A stretch of DNA of 64,000 nucleotides, from NCBI RefSeq assembly GCF_000716535.1, contig NZ_JNWV01000008.1, forward strand, positions 124,001-188,000. The letters run 5' to 3'. The notes under the pieces were generated by a model that ran no database searches, was not told the origin of the DNA, and saw only the letters and a program-made list of their open reading frames with translations. Position numbers and translations under genes: made by a program. Source of the DNA: Streptomyces flaveolus. Its GTDB lineage: Bacteria; Actinomycetota; Actinomycetes; Streptomycetales; Streptomycetaceae. Below, one piece after another: positions 25,483-36,320 of this stretch; the first letter of the stretch is position 1, and each line of letters begins with the position of its first letter.

Positions 25483-25490
25483 GTGAATAG
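25464..25490. promoter_or_regulatory. Operator candidate over the hutU -10
   Basis: CTATTCA and TGAATAG form a perfect 7-bp inverted repeat with a 13-base spacer that contains the -10 hexamer. A repressor binding here would block hut transcription. TGAATAGACG also occurs in the NCS1/RpiR gap near 19990. Confidence 0.55.
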
Positions 25491-25515
25491 ACGTAGGCAC
25501 AGGAGGAGGCAGACG

Positions 25516-27176
<1,661 letters not shown>

Positions 27177-27180
<4 letters not shown>

Positions 27181-28490
27181 CCGTAGGCGAAGGCGGGCCC
27201 GGCCACTGGTCGGCGGGGACTGACGTCTCGTCGCCGGGCGCGGCTCCGGCCGTACCGTCCGCCGGTGCCGGCCGCTCCTTCCACGAGATGTGGGCCGAAC
27301 TGCTGCCCGTCGGCCGGCACCCCGGCTCCGGCGGTTACCGGCGCTACGCCTGGACCGGGGCCGATGCCGAGTGCCGGGCCTGGTTCCAGGAGCAGGCCGA
27401 GGCGCGCGGGATGACACACGAGGTCGACCGGAACGGGAACCAGTGGGCCTGGCTGGGGGATCCGGCCGCCGGTGACGCCGTCGTCACCGGGTCGCACCTG
27501 GACTCCGTGCCGGACGGCGGGGCCTTCGACGGGCCCCTCGGGGTCGTGTCCTCCTTCGCCGCCCTGGACGAACTGCGCGGCCGGGGCGTGGAGTTCACCA
27601 AGCCCCTCGCCATCGTCAACTTCGGGGACGAGGAGGGCGCCCGGTTCGGGCTCGCCTGTGTCGGCTCCCGGCTGACCGCCGGGCGGCTGACCGCCGAGCA
27701 GGCCCACCGGCTCACCGACGGCGAGGGGATCACCCTGCCCCGGGCCATGGAGGCGGCCGGGTACGACCCGGACGCCATCGGGCCCGACCCCGAGCGGCTG
27801 GCCCGGATCGGCGCCTTCGTGGAGCTGCACGTCGAACAGGGCCGCGCGCTGGACCTGTCCGGCGACCGGGTCGGCATCGCCAGTGCCATCTGGCCGCACG
27901 GGCGGTGGCGGTTCGACTTCCGGGGCGAGGCCAACCACGCCGGCACCACCCGGCTGGTGGACCGCCGCGACCCGACGCTGTCGTACGCCGAGACCGTGCT
28001 CGCCGCCCGCCGGGAGGCCGAACTCGCCGGTGCCGTCGCCACCTTCGGGAAGATCGCCGTCGAGCCCAACGGGGTCAACGCAATCCCGTCCCTCGTGCGC
28101 GGGTGGCTCGACTCCCGCGCCGCCGACCAGGACACCCTGGACACGGTGGTGGGCGGCATCGAGAAGGCGGCCCGGGAGTACGCCGAGGCCCACGGCGTCG
28201 ACCTCGACGTCGTCCGGGAGTCCTTCACCCCGGTCGTGGAGTTCGACCACGCCCTGCGGGACGAACTCGGCCGCATCCTGGGCAAGGACACCGGCCTGAA
28301 GGTGCCCGTCCTCGGAACCGGTGCCGGACACGACGCCGGGATCCTCTCGGGGAGCATCCCGACCGCCATGCTGTTCGTGCGCAACCCCACCGGTGTCTCG
28401 CACTCCCCGGCCGAGTTCGCGGCCGAGGACGACTGCGTGGCCGGGGTGCGCGCACTCGCCGACGTACTGGAAGGGCTGGCCCGCAGGTGA
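27177..28490 (+). CDS. M20-family amidohydrolase (allantoate amidohydrolase/N-carbamoylase-like), possible N-formylglutamate deformylase
   Basis: 437 aa. Two-metal peptidase M20 fold: ligands are in [19 protein letters not shown] (His and Asp), GDEEGARFG (Glu pair), ELHVEQG (His) and the C-terminal GVSHSPAEF (His). The dimerisation domain carries [10 protein letters not shown]. Annotators would call it allantoate amidohydrolase or N-carbamoyl-amino-acid hydrolase. Its place between hutU and hutF, with 4-base overlaps on both sides, suggests it hydrolyses N-formylglutamate, the HutF product, since no classical HutG is seen. That function is inference. Confidence 0.85.
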
Positions 28491-29824
28491 CCAAGGGGAC
28501 CTACTGGTTGGAGCACGCCTGGCTCGGCACCTATGTCGAGCCGGGGGTCACGGTGGAGGTGGCGGACGGGCGGATCGGGGCCGTCCGCACCGGGACGCCC
28601 ACTCCGCCGCCCGGCGCCGAGGTGCTGCGCGGGCTCACCCTGCCGGGGCTCGCCAACGCCCACAGCCACGCCTTCCACCGGGCGTTGCGCGGCACCGTCC
28701 AGGTCGGCTCCGGGACCTTCTGGACCTGGCGCGAGGTGATGTACTCCGTCGCCGACCGGCTGACCCCGGAGACCTACCACGACCTGGCCCGCGCGGTGTA
28801 CGCCGAGATGGCCCTCGCCGGCATCACCTGTGTCGGCGAGTTCCACTACGTGCACCACGCCCCCGGCGGCACCCGCTACGCCGACCCCAACGCCATGGGG
28901 GAGGCGCTGATCGCCGCCGCCGCCGAGGCCGGCATCCGGATCACCCTCCTCGACACCTGCTACCTCTCCGCCGGCTTCGGCGAGCCGCCCACCGCCCACC
29001 AGCTGCGGTTCTCCGACGGCAGCGCGGAGGCCTGGGCCGAACGCTGTGCAGTTCTCAAGGAGCGGGACCACGCACGGATCGGGGCGGCGATCCACTCCGT
29101 ACGGGCCGTGCCCGCCGGGCAGTTGACGACCGTGGCACGGTGGGCCGAGGAGCGGCGGGCCCCACTGCACGTGCACCTGTCGGAGCAGACCGCCGAGAAC
29201 GACGCCTGCCTCGCCGCGCACGGCCGCACGCCCACCCGGCTGCTCGCCGACCACGGCGTCCTCGGGCCGCGCACCACCGGGGTGCACAACACCCACCTCA
29301 CCGACGAGGACATCGCCCTGCTCGGCGACTCCGGCACCGGCACCTGCATGTGCCCGACGACCGAGCGGGACCTGGCCGACGGCATCGGCCCGGCCGTCGC
29401 CCTCCAGCGGGCCGGCTCCCCGCTCTCCCTCGGCTCCGACAGCCACGCCGTCATCGACCTGCTCGAGGAGGCGCGCGCCATGGAGCTGAACGAGCGGCTG
29501 CGCACCCGCACCCGGGGCCACTGGACCGCCGCCGCCCTGCTGCGGGCCGCCACCGCCGACGGACACGCCGCCCTCGGCTGGGACGACGCCGGCGCCATCG
29601 AGCCCGGCGCGCTCGCCGACCTGACGACGATCGCCCTGGACTCGGTCAGGACGGCCGGGCCACTGCCCAGGCTGGGCGCCGAGACGGCCGTATTCGCGGC
29701 GGGCGCGGCGGACGTACGGCATACGGTCGTGGGCGGCCGGCACGTCGTACGCGACGGCGTGCACACGCTCGTACCGCATGTGCCGCAGGCGCTGGCCGCC
29801 GCCGTCGAAGCCCTGCGCGGCTGA
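28487..29824 (+). CDS. hutF: Formimidoylglutamate deiminase
   Basis: 445 aa, amidohydrolase superfamily. Converts N-formimino-L-glutamate to N-formyl-L-glutamate plus ammonia. Metal ligands are in [16 protein letters not shown] (about 60) and at the His in [18 protein letters not shown] lies close by. The catalytic Asp is in [19 protein letters not shown] 28487 overlaps the previous stop (GTGA). HutF distinguishes the five-step histidine pathway from the four-step route using HutG formiminoglutamase. Confidence 0.94.
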   Translation: MTKGTYWLEHAWLGTYVEPGVTVEVADGRIGAVRTGTPTPPPGAEVLRGLTLPGLANAHSHAFHRALRGTVQVGSGTFWTWREVMYSVADRLTPETYHDLARAVYAEMALAGITCVGEFHYVHHAPGGTRYADPNAMGEALIAAAAEAGIRITLLDTCYLSAGFGEPPTAHQLRFSDGSAEAWAERCAVLKERDHARIGAAIHSVRAVPAGQLTTVARWAEERRAPLHVHLSEQTAENDACLAAHGRTPTRLLADHGVLGPRTTGVHNTHLTDEDIALLGDSGTGTCMCPTTERDLADGIGPAVALQRAGSPLSLGSDSHAVIDLLEEARAMELNERLRTRTRGHWTAAALLRAATADGHAALGWDDAGAIEPGALADLTTIALDSVRTAGPLPRLGAETAVFAAGAADVRHTVVGGRHVVRDGVHTLVPHVPQALAAAVEALRG

Positions 29825-29853
29825 GCAACGCCGACCCCCACGAGGACGACACC

Positions 29854-31065
29854 ATGAGCAGCAGCACCGTCATCACCAACATCGCCACGCTGGTCACCAA
29901 CGACCCCTCCCTCGGATGGGGGTCCCCCCGGTCGAGCAAATATGAGAGTGGGGGAGGCTCCCCCCTCGGCCTGATCCAGGACGCGGCCGTCGTCATCGAC
30001 GGCGACCGTGTCGTGTGGACCGGTGAGTCAAGCAAAGCACCCGCCACTGACAACCGGGTCGACGCGGGCGGCCGGGCGGTGCTGCCGGGCTTCGTGGACT
30101 CCCACTCCCACCTGGTCTTCGCGGGCGACCGGACGCAGGAGTTCAACGCCCGCATGTCCGGCCGCTCCTACACGGCCGGCGGCATCCGCACCACGGTCGC
30201 CGCCACCCGGGCCGCGAGCGACGCGGAACTGGAGGCGAACCTCACCCGTTACCTCGACGAGGCCCTCCGCCAGGGCACGACCACCTTCGAGACCAAGTCG
30301 GGCTACGGCCTCACCGTCGAGGACGAGTCCCGCGCCCTGCGCCTCGCGGCGAAGCACACCGACGAGGTGACGTACCTCGGCGCGCACATCGTCTCCCCGG
30401 ACTACGCCGACGACCCGGCGGCCTACGTCGCCCTGGTCACCGGCGAGATGCTGGACGCCTGCGCGCCGCACGCCCGCTGGATCGACGTCTTCTGCGAGAA
30501 GGGCGCCTTCGACGGCGACCAGGCCCGCGCTATCCTCACGGCCGGCAAGGCCAAGGGCCTGCACCCGCGCATCCACGCCAACCAGCTCTCCCACGGCCCC
30601 GGCGTGCAGCTCGCCGTCGAACTGGACGCGGCCAGCGCCGACCACTGCACCCACCTCACGGACGCGGACGTCGACGCCCTGGCGAGCGGCGCGACGGTCG
30701 CGACCCTGCTCCCCGGAGCCGAGTTCTCCACCCGCGCCGAGTGGCCGGACGCCCGCCGTCTGCTGGACGCGGGCGTGACGGTCGCCCTCTCCACCGACTG
30801 CAACCCCGGCTCGTCCTTCACCTCCTCCGTGCCCTTCTGCATCGCCCTGGCCGTCCGCGACATGCGGATGACCCCCGACGAGGCGGTCTGGTCGGCCACG
30901 GCGGGCGGCGCGGCGGCCCTGCGCCGCACGGACATCGGCCGCCTCACCCCCGGCGCCTACGCCGACCTGGTCCTCCTCGACGCCCCCAGCCACGTCCACC
31001 TGGCCTACCGTCCGGGCGTCCCCCTGGTCAGCGGGGTGTGGCGGCGCGGGGTCCGGGTGGTGTGA
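29854..31065 (+). CDS. hutI: Imidazolonepropionase, with an in-frame repeat insertion
   Basis: 403 aa. Hydrolyses 4-imidazolone-5-propionate to N-formimino-L-glutamate. Metal site and signatures: [16 protein letters not shown] (about 78-93), [11 protein letters not shown] (about 149), HANQLSHG (about 247) and [13 protein letters not shown] (about 311). The N-terminus contains an 18-residue insertion, [18 protein letters not shown], encoded by a palindromic element (29916-29969). Removing it restores [14 protein letters not shown]. The insertion is in the N-terminal beta-sandwich, outside the barrel, so activity may survive. ATG 29854 is 29 bases after the hutF stop. Confidence 0.95.
   Translation: MSSSTVITNIATLVTNDPSLGWGSPRSSKYESGGGSPLGLIQDAAVVIDGDRVVWTGESSKAPATDNRVDAGGRAVLPGFVDSHSHLVFAGDRTQEFNARMSGRSYTAGGIRTTVAATRAASDAELEANLTRYLDEALRQGTTTFETKSGYGLTVEDESRALRLAAKHTDEVTYLGAHIVSPDYADDPAAYVALVTGEMLDACAPHARWIDVFCEKGAFDGDQARAILTAGKAKGLHPRIHANQLSHGPGVQLAVELDAASADHCTHLTDADVDALASGATVATLLPGAEFSTRAEWPDARRLLDAGVTVALSTDCNPGSSFTSSVPFCIALAVRDMRMTPDEAVWSATAGGAAALRRTDIGRLTPGAYADLVLLDAPSHVHLAYRPGVPLVSGVWRRGVRVV
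29916..29969 (+). repeat. 54-bp palindromic repeat element inserted in hutI
   Basis: The element contains GGGGGTCCCCCC, a GTCGAGC spacer, GAGAGTGGGGGAG and CTCCCCC. The hairpin GGGGGAG-G-CTCCCCC is clear. CCCTCGG occurs at 29909-29915 and again at 29963-29969, like a 7-bp target duplication. The core resembles a dispersed Streptomyces intergenic repeat that I recognise by pattern only. Its length is a multiple of three with no stop. Confidence 0.7.
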
Positions 31066-31082
31066 GCGCGCGTGACGCTCAC
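31062..31082. terminator. Hairpin enclosing both stop codons of hutI and its convergent neighbour
   Basis: GTGAGCG-CGCGTGA-CGCTCAC is a perfect 7-bp stem with a 7-base loop. It includes the hutI TGA and the TGA (TCA) of the convergent gene. Confidence 0.5.
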
Positions 31083-32611
31083 CGCGCCCCCGCCCGCCAC
31101 CGCTGGTCGCGGCCGTCGGACAGGGCGCGCAGGGACACTCCGTCGCCGTCGTCCGGGGTCACCGCCGTCTCGATGGCGATGGCCGGGCGGATCGTGCCGT
31201 CGGGGTCGACGGTGAAGCGGAGGTTCGCGCCGTTGCGGCCGTAGACCGAGTCGCACTCCCAGATGCCCACGCCCCGGTCGACCGAGCCCCGGCTGTCCAG
31301 GCAGAAGTCGTCGTCGGCCGCCGAGCGGAGCACGCCCAGGGAGGCGTCGACGCTCCAGCGCTGGGTCGCGGAGGAGTCGCAGGGGGCCGTGACGACGTCG
31401 GTGCCCTTCGCCAGGTCGCCGTCGCGGATGTCCAGGCAACGGCCCGTGGCGAGGTTGACCACCTGGGCGTAGGCGGCGCCCGGCGGGGCGGGCGGCGGCG
31501 TCGGGCTCGGGGTCTTACGGCGGGACGGGGTGGGCGCCGGCCGGTGCGAAGCAGGGGTGGCGGACGGCGACTTGGACGTGGGGGACGGGGACGGGGAGTG
31601 GGACGGGGGCGGGGGCAGCGAGACCGTTGCCGTGACCGTCACCGACGAGGGCGCGGGGGTCGCCGCCGCCGGGCGGCGGTCGGTGGAGTGCGCGGGGCTG
31701 AACAGGAAGACCAGGAGCGGGGTCAGGGCCACGCCCAGCGCCGCCGAACCGAGCAGGACGCGGCCGCGCGGCGGCCGGCCCGGCCCGTCGGCCGTCGTGG
31801 GTACGGCGGCGGACCCGGGGTGCTGGTCCTCGCGCAGGTACGCCGTTCCGCCCCACGGCAGCAGGCCCTCGGCCAGGGTCTGCCGGGGCGCGTCCCGCAG
31901 CGCCCGCAGCTCCTCGAACGCGGCCGCGCAGTGCGGGCAGCGCGCCATGTGGGTGTCCAGGTCGGCGCTGCGGCGCGGGGCGTCAGGCCGTACCGCCTCC
32001 TCGATCAGCCGCCGGAAGTCCGCGCAGCGCGGGTCGTCGGAGGCGGCCAGCCGGTGCCGCAGACAGGCCTGGGCCAGGGCGGTGAGGGCTCGCGGGGTGT
32101 CGTAGGAGACGTCCGCGCGGCCGAGGCCGAGGAAGGCGGCGGTGCGCTCCTCGGGTTCCGCGTCGAGGACGCCGTACCAGAGCAGTCCCTGGGTGCGGGA
32201 CGGCAGCGACCGGAAGGCCGGGAGGAGGGGCGGGGTCGGGCCTTCGGGGCCGGCCGTGGTCAGCACCAGCAGCAGGCCCGGGTCGACGCCCGCGGCGCGT
32301 TCGTCGCGTGCCCAGTCCGCCGCCAGCCGCACGGTGAGCAGCAGGAGCCGGTGGCGCAGCGGGACGGGCGGTTCGACACCCCGGGCCGTCTCGCGGGCCG
32401 CCGTGGTGAACGTCTCCGCCGCCAGCCGGCGGGCCGCGGAGTCGCTCGTCGCGCACAGCCGGGCGTAGCCGAGGACCGCCGGGTGGTGGCGGCGGCGCAG
32501 CTCCTGCAACGCCGGATAGGCCGTGGACGTGGGGGAGCGCAGCAGTTCGGTCAGCCGTGCGTCCGGCGCGTCCTCGTGGTCCCCCGCCGTGGCGTGGTCC
32601 CCCTCAGCCAT
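31079..32611 (-). CDS. Sigma-like / zinc-finger / TM / ricin-B lectin fusion protein
   Basis: 510 aa with four recognisable parts. Residues 20-200 resemble a degenerate ECF sigma factor (ALQELRRRHHPAVLGYARLC in region 2; SLPSRTQGLLWYGVLDAEP in region 4). Residues 201-235 hold a zinc-finger anti-sigma-type motif HMARCPHC (His221, Cys225, Cys228). Residues 284-304 are a TM helix (RVLLGSAALGVALTPLLVFLF). A Pro/Ser/Thr linker of about 70 residues follows, then a C-terminal ricin-B-type domain (NLATGRCLDIRDG; ATQRWSV; RDQRWRA). Topology predicts a cytoplasmic sigma-like part and an outside sugar-binding part. Function unknown. Confidence 0.8.
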   Translation of the reverse strand: MAEGDHATAGDHEDAPDARLTELLRSPTSTAYPALQELRRRHHPAVLGYARLCATSDSAARRLAAETFTTAARETARGVEPPVPLRHRLLLLTVRLAADWARDERAAGVDPGLLLVLTTAGPEGPTPPLLPAFRSLPSRTQGLLWYGVLDAEPEERTAAFLGLGRADVSYDTPRALTALAQACLRHRLAASDDPRCADFRRLIEEAVRPDAPRRSADLDTHMARCPHCAAAFEELRALRDAPRQTLAEGLLPWGGTAYLREDQHPGSAAVPTTADGPGRPPRGRVLLGSAALGVALTPLLVFLFSPAHSTDRRPAAATPAPSSVTVTATVSLPPPPSHSPSPSPTSKSPSATPASHRPAPTPSRRKTPSPTPPPAPPGAAYAQVVNLATGRCLDIRDGDLAKGTDVVTAPCDSSATQRWSVDASLGVLRSAADDDFCLDSRGSVDRGVGIWECDSVYGRNGANLRFTVDPDGTIRPAIAIETAVTPDDGDGVSLRALSDGRDQRWRAGAR

Positions 32612-32774
32612 GCAACACCCTCCGTCCCGAGAAGGCCGCTGACATACCAGCCAGTTTGGGGACCCATAGTGGTGGACGAGGGCGGTCGCGGAAAGAGGTT
32701 GCTGTGAGGAACCGCATAACGGTTGGGGTGCCGGGCACCCGGCACCCGGTGAGCCGGGTCCCGGGGACGACGAG

Positions 32775-32800
32775 GCGGCCCGGCTTCCTCGCCGGGCCGC
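32775..32800 (-). terminator. Terminator after sigma factor gene
   Basis: GCGGCCCGGC-TTCCTC-GCCGGGCCGC, a perfect 10-bp stem with a 6-base loop, 49 bases beyond the sigma-factor stop. A second compact dyad, GTGCCGGG-CA-CCCGGCAC, lies at 32728-32745. Confidence 0.75.
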
Positions 32801-32848
32801 TCACCGCAGTACGGGCGGCACGCGCGTCGCGCACGCACGGGGCGGAGG

Positions 32849-33745
32849 TCACTCCTCCAGCGTCAGCCCCTTGCGCAGCCGTACCAGCGTGCGGGACAGC
32901 AGCCGGGACACGTGCATCTGGGAGATGCCCAGTTCCTCGCCGATCTCCGACTGGGTCATGTTCGCCACGAACCGCAGGGAGAGGATCTTCCGGTCCCGGG
33001 GCGGGAGTTCGGCGATCAGGGGCTTGAGCGACTCGATGTACTCGATGCCTTCGAGCCCGTGGTCCTCGTAGCCGATGCGGTCCGCGAGCGCGCCCTCGGA
33101 CTCGTCCTCCTCCGGCTGGGCGTCCAGCGACGAGGCGGTGTAGGCGTTCGAGGCGGCCATGCCCTCGACGACCTCGTCGTTGGAGATGCCGAGCCGCTCG
33201 GCCAGTTCCGCGACCGTGGGGGCGCGGTCGAGCTGCTGAGCCAGCTCGTCGCCGGCCTTGGCCAGGTCGAGCCGCAGCTCCTGGAGCCGGCGCGGGACGC
33301 GCACGGACCACGAGGTGTCACGGAAGAACCGCTTGATCTCGCCGATGATGGTCGGCATCGCGAAGGTGGGGAACTCGACGCCGCGGGAGAGTTCGAAGCG
33401 GTCGATCGCCTTGATCAGGCCGATGGTGCCGACCTGGATGATGTCCTCCATCGGCTCGCTGCGGGAGCGGAAGCGGGAGGCGGCGAACTTGACGAGCGCG
33501 AGGTTGAGCTCGACGAGGGTGTTGCGGACGTACGCGTGCTCGTGCGTCCCTTCCTCCAGCGACTCCAGGCGCTCGAAGAGGGTCTTGGACAGGGCCCGCG
33601 CGTCGACCGGGCCGATCTCGTCGTAGGGGGGGATCTCCGGGAGTCCCTCGAAGGGATCGAGGGGGTCGATGGGATGATCCAGTTGTTCCGGTGGGGGTGT
33701 CGACGTCGCGATCGGGGTAGGCGATGCGTCGAGCCGGGGTGACAT
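32849..33745 (-). CDS. sigI: SigB/SigF-family RNA polymerase sigma factor
   Basis: 298 aa, group 3 sigma factor. Region 2 is RNTLVELNLALVKFAASRF with IIQVGTIGLIKAIDRFELSRGVEFPTFAMPTIIGEIKRFFRD. Region 3 is VRVPRRLQELRL. Region 4 is LPPRDRKILSLRFVANMTQSEIGEELGISQMHVSRLLSR. The N-terminal 45 residues are Pro/Asp-rich. ATG 33745 follows GGAGGACACCC. Such sigmas are held by RsbW-type anti-sigma kinases and released by STAS antagonists; both partner types are encoded just upstream on the other strand. Gene order matches sigI of S. coelicolor from memory. Confidence 0.88.
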   Translation of the reverse strand: MSPRLDASPTPIATSTPPPEQLDHPIDPLDPFEGLPEIPPYDEIGPVDARALSKTLFERLESLEEGTHEHAYVRNTLVELNLALVKFAASRFRSRSEPMEDIIQVGTIGLIKAIDRFELSRGVEFPTFAMPTIIGEIKRFFRDTSWSVRVPRRLQELRLDLAKAGDELAQQLDRAPTVAELAERLGISNDEVVEGMAASNAYTASSLDAQPEEDESEGALADRIGYEDHGLEGIEYIESLKPLIAELPPRDRKILSLRFVANMTQSEIGEELGISQMHVSRLLSRTLVRLRKGLTLEE

Positions 33746-33991
33746 GGGTGTCCTCCATCGTTCTCGGCATATGGCTGCCGAAGCCAGTACGTGCACTGCG
33801 GTGTGCGGCGCCTCCGAAGCCGGCGTGTAGGGGTGTGTGTCTTTACTAGCCCTACCCGCTGCACCGAGCGAGTCGCAAGTGCGTTCTGTGGCTATATGTC
33901 CGTTTCTGTGCGGATGTTCGGGTGTCGGAGTGCGCATGGAAGGCGTAATGTTCGAGGGCATCAGCAGCCACGACCTCGGGAGAGAGACGGC

Positions 33992-34369
33992 ATGGACCAC
34001 GGGACGGTCGGCAGCGCACAGTCGGGCCGGCTTCTGGTGGAGGTGCGGGAAGAGGGCTCCAGCGCCGTTGTGACACCGGCGGGTGAGCTCGATCACCACA
34101 CCGCCGATCTTTTGCGTGAGCCCCTCGACGACCTCTTGGCCAAGGGCTTCTCGCGGCTCGTGGTGGACTGCTCGCGCCTGGAGTTCTGCGACTCCACGGG
34201 GCTGAACGTCCTTCTCGGCGCCCGCTTGAAGGCGGAGGCCGCCGGCGGCGGGGTCCATCTGGCCGGGATGCTGCCAGTGGTCGCCCGCGTGTTCGAGATC
34301 ACCGGGGCCGAGGCGGTCTTCACCGTCCACGACTCCGTGGAGGAGGCCCTGGCCGACGGTGCCGACTGA
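33992..34369 (+). CDS. STAS-domain anti-sigma factor antagonist
   Basis: 125 aa. The STAS fold spans nearly the whole protein: VVTPAGELDHHTADLLREPLDDLL, then VVDCSRLEFCDSTGLNVLLGARLKAEAAGG. The phosphorylatable Ser is in CDSTGLNV (about residue 70). Unphosphorylated antagonists bind the RsbW-type anti-sigma factor and free the sigma. ATG 33992 follows GGGAGAGAGACGGC. Divergent from the sigma gene; the RsbW-like partner lies 475 bp downstream. Confidence 0.9.
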   Translation: MDHGTVGSAQSGRLLVEVREEGSSAVVTPAGELDHHTADLLREPLDDLLAKGFSRLVVDCSRLEFCDSTGLNVLLGARLKAEAAGGGVHLAGMLPVVARVFEITGAEAVFTVHDSVEEALADGAD

Positions 34370-34844
34370 TCCGCCGCCCCGGTGTCCGACCCGGTCCGTC
34401 GCGGTTTCCCTTGGGCGTTACATGCATCACGCCCAAATCGGGGGTGTTCCGTCGGATCGGTCGGGCAGGAGAGGGCAGAAGAAGGCGGAAGGCGCTCTGC
34501 CGGCTGCCGACTGTCGGCCGTCGGCCACCGGTTACCGGTGGTCGGTCGTCGGTCACCGGATCCCCGGGGGCCGGCGGGCGCCCGGGACGGGGCGTGCGTC
34601 CGGCGGACGGGCGGGTATGGATGCCTGGCCGGGCGGCGTGCGGACGGCCGCCGGGCGGTGTGCGGACGCGCACTGGCGTACGAACGGCGTGCGGGCGGCG
34701 TGCGGACGGCATGCCGACCGGGCGGCGCCCAGGCCGGCCGACGGTGCCAGGCCTTCGACAGGACCGTCCGGCCGGAGACCGCCGGCCGGACCATTGACCG
34801 GACTTTTGAATCGTGAACTGGTGAATCGGTGAGGTGAAGCGCTG
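34370..34844. other. 475-bp gene-free, repeat-rich spacer
   Basis: No credible gene. Degenerate GTGCGGACGG-like repeats run through 34600-34740, and GTCGG/CACCGG-type repeats through 34500-34560. A compact dyad, CCACCGG-TTA-CCGGTGG, lies near 34527-34543. It may be an untranslated leader or the decayed remains of a gene between the STAS and RsbW-type genes. Confidence 0.5.
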
Positions 34845-35423
34845 ATGAGCACCACCCGGCCTTACTCGCCGGGCGACCGCGGCCCGGAGCCCAGCGGCGC
34901 TTCCGGGGCGTCCGAGGAGGCTGCGTCGGCCGTCGGCGCAGCCACGGGGGCAGCCGCGCCGTCCGTGCCGTCCGGGCCGCCGGGCCCGGCCGACGGCACT
35001 CCGCAGACCCGGGGCCGTCAGGTCCGCAGGCTGCGCCTGGAAGGCGAGAGCGGGGTCGTCCCGCTCGCGCGCGACTTCACCCGCCAGGCGCTGTACGCGT
35101 GGGGCTGGCTGCCCGCCGCCGGCGCCGAACAGCGGGCCGCCGCCGAGGACGTGCTGCTCGTCGTCTCCGAACTGGTCACCAACGCCTGCCTGCACGCCGA
35201 GGGCCCCGACGAACTGCTCCTCGCCTGCGACAACAAGGTGATCCGGCTGGAGGTCTCCGACCGGGGCACCGGCCAGCCGGCCCCGCGCACCCCGCACCGC
35301 GCCGGCCGGCCCGGCGGGCACGGCATGTTCATCGTGCAACGGCTGTGCCTGGACTGGGGCGTGGTCCGCGCCCCCGGCACGCCGGGCAAGACGGTCTGGG
35401 CGGAGCTGGGCGCCCCCGCCTGA
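34845..35423 (+). CDS. RsbW-type ATP-binding anti-sigma factor/kinase
   Basis: 192 aa. The N-terminal 55 residues are Ala/Ser/Pro-rich and disordered-looking. The GHKL ATPase domain (about 60-188) shows the N box ELVTNACLHAEGPDEL, the G1 box EVSDRGTGQPAPR and the G2 box GRPGGHGMFIVQRLCLDWGV. Proteins of this type bind SigB-family sigma factors and phosphorylate STAS antagonists. With the neighbouring sigma and STAS genes it forms a partner-switching set. It could instead be one of the many orphan HATPase_c_2 proteins of Streptomyces. Confidence 0.87.
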   Translation: MSTTRPYSPGDRGPEPSGASGASEEAASAVGAATGAAAPSVPSGPPGPADGTPQTRGRQVRRLRLEGESGVVPLARDFTRQALYAWGWLPAAGAEQRAAAEDVLLVVSELVTNACLHAEGPDELLLACDNKVIRLEVSDRGTGQPAPRTPHRAGRPGGHGMFIVQRLCLDWGVVRAPGTPGKTVWAELGAPA

Positions 35424-35475
35424 GCGCCGGCGGAGGCCACCCCCGTCCCCGCCTCCACTCCGACACCCCTTCGCG

Positions 35476-35503
35476 CACGCCGGATCACCACGACTCCGGC
35501 GTG
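35476..35503 (+). terminator. Terminator after RsbW-type gene
   Basis: CACGCCGGA-TCACCACGAC-TCCGGCGTG, a perfect 9-bp stem with a 10-base loop, 53 bases after the stop. Confidence 0.65.
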
Positions 35504-35589
35504 TGACGTGTCTTCCTTCCTCACGACCCCGGGCGTACCTTGACGGCCAAATCTGATGTGCCGTCAGGAATGAATGGGGTGGACCGACC

Positions 35590-36294
35590 GTGTCGTACCC
35601 GAAACGAACCGCCGCGCTCGCGTCCGCCGCGGCCCTGGCCGGCTCGGCGGTGCTGCTGGCCGCGCCGGCGGCCCACGCCGACGTCGTCGACGTCGACTAC
35701 CGCTGTCAGACGCCGATCGGGGTCAAGACCGCCGTCTCGCCGATCGACATCAAGGGCGTCAGGAGCGGCGGCGGCTACAAGATCACCATGTCCTGGCAGA
35801 AGGGCGTCTCCTCCAGCCCCGTCGAGCTGGGCATGGGGGCGATGAGCCCGAGCGCCACGGTCAAGCTGGGCGGTGCGGACAGCGGCACGCTCGCGGTCAG
35901 CGGACCCGCCAACGACGCGGCGATCCCGGCCGACACACCGATCAAGATCAGCGACCTCAGCGGCACGTACACGCCGAAGAAGAGCGGCAAGGTCACCTTC
36001 ACGGCGGGCACGCTCACGATCAAGGCGCTCGGTACGACGACGACCTGCACGCCGACGAACGGTCCCGGGCCGTCCCTGACCCTGGACGTGACAGCGGCCG
36101 GCGGTTCGTCGTCCTCGTCCTCCGGGGGCTCCTCGTCGGCCTCCTCCGGTGGCACCTCCTCCGCCGGGCAGCTTCCGCGGACCGGCCCCGAGGACTCCGC
36201 GGTCGCCCTCGGCACGCTCGGCGGCACGGTCCTGCTCGCCGGCGCGGCGGGGGCGCTGTGGCTGACCCGACGGGGTCAGACCGCTCGGCGCTGA
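35590..36294 (+). CDS. Secreted surface protein with LPRTG sortase signal
   Basis: 234 aa. Signal peptide about 1-30 (RTAALASAAALAGSAVLLAAPAAHA). A beta-rich domain of about 135 residues follows (YRCQTPIGVKTAVSPIDIKG ... IKALGTTTTCTPTN), with two Cys likely forming a disulfide. A Ser/Gly linker leads to LPRTG (195-199), a TM helix and a basic RRGQTARR tail: a complete cell-wall sorting signal. The domain is clearly homologous to the second half of the 38659-39945 protein. Function unknown. Confidence 0.85.
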   Translation: MSYPKRTAALASAAALAGSAVLLAAPAAHADVVDVDYRCQTPIGVKTAVSPIDIKGVRSGGGYKITMSWQKGVSSSPVELGMGAMSPSATVKLGGADSGTLAVSGPANDAAIPADTPIKISDLSGTYTPKKSGKVTFTAGTLTIKALGTTTTCTPTNGPGPSLTLDVTAAGGSSSSSSGGSSSASSGGTSSAGQLPRTGPEDSAVALGTLGGTVLLAGAAGALWLTRRGQTARR

Positions 36295-36320
36295 CCCGGG
36301 GCCGGCTGGACCGCCCGCCT

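Noticed and set aside
33852..33857. GGGTAG (minus strand) as a SigB-type -10 for autoregulation of the sigma gene
   Set aside because: No matching GTTT-like -35 at the required spacing was found.
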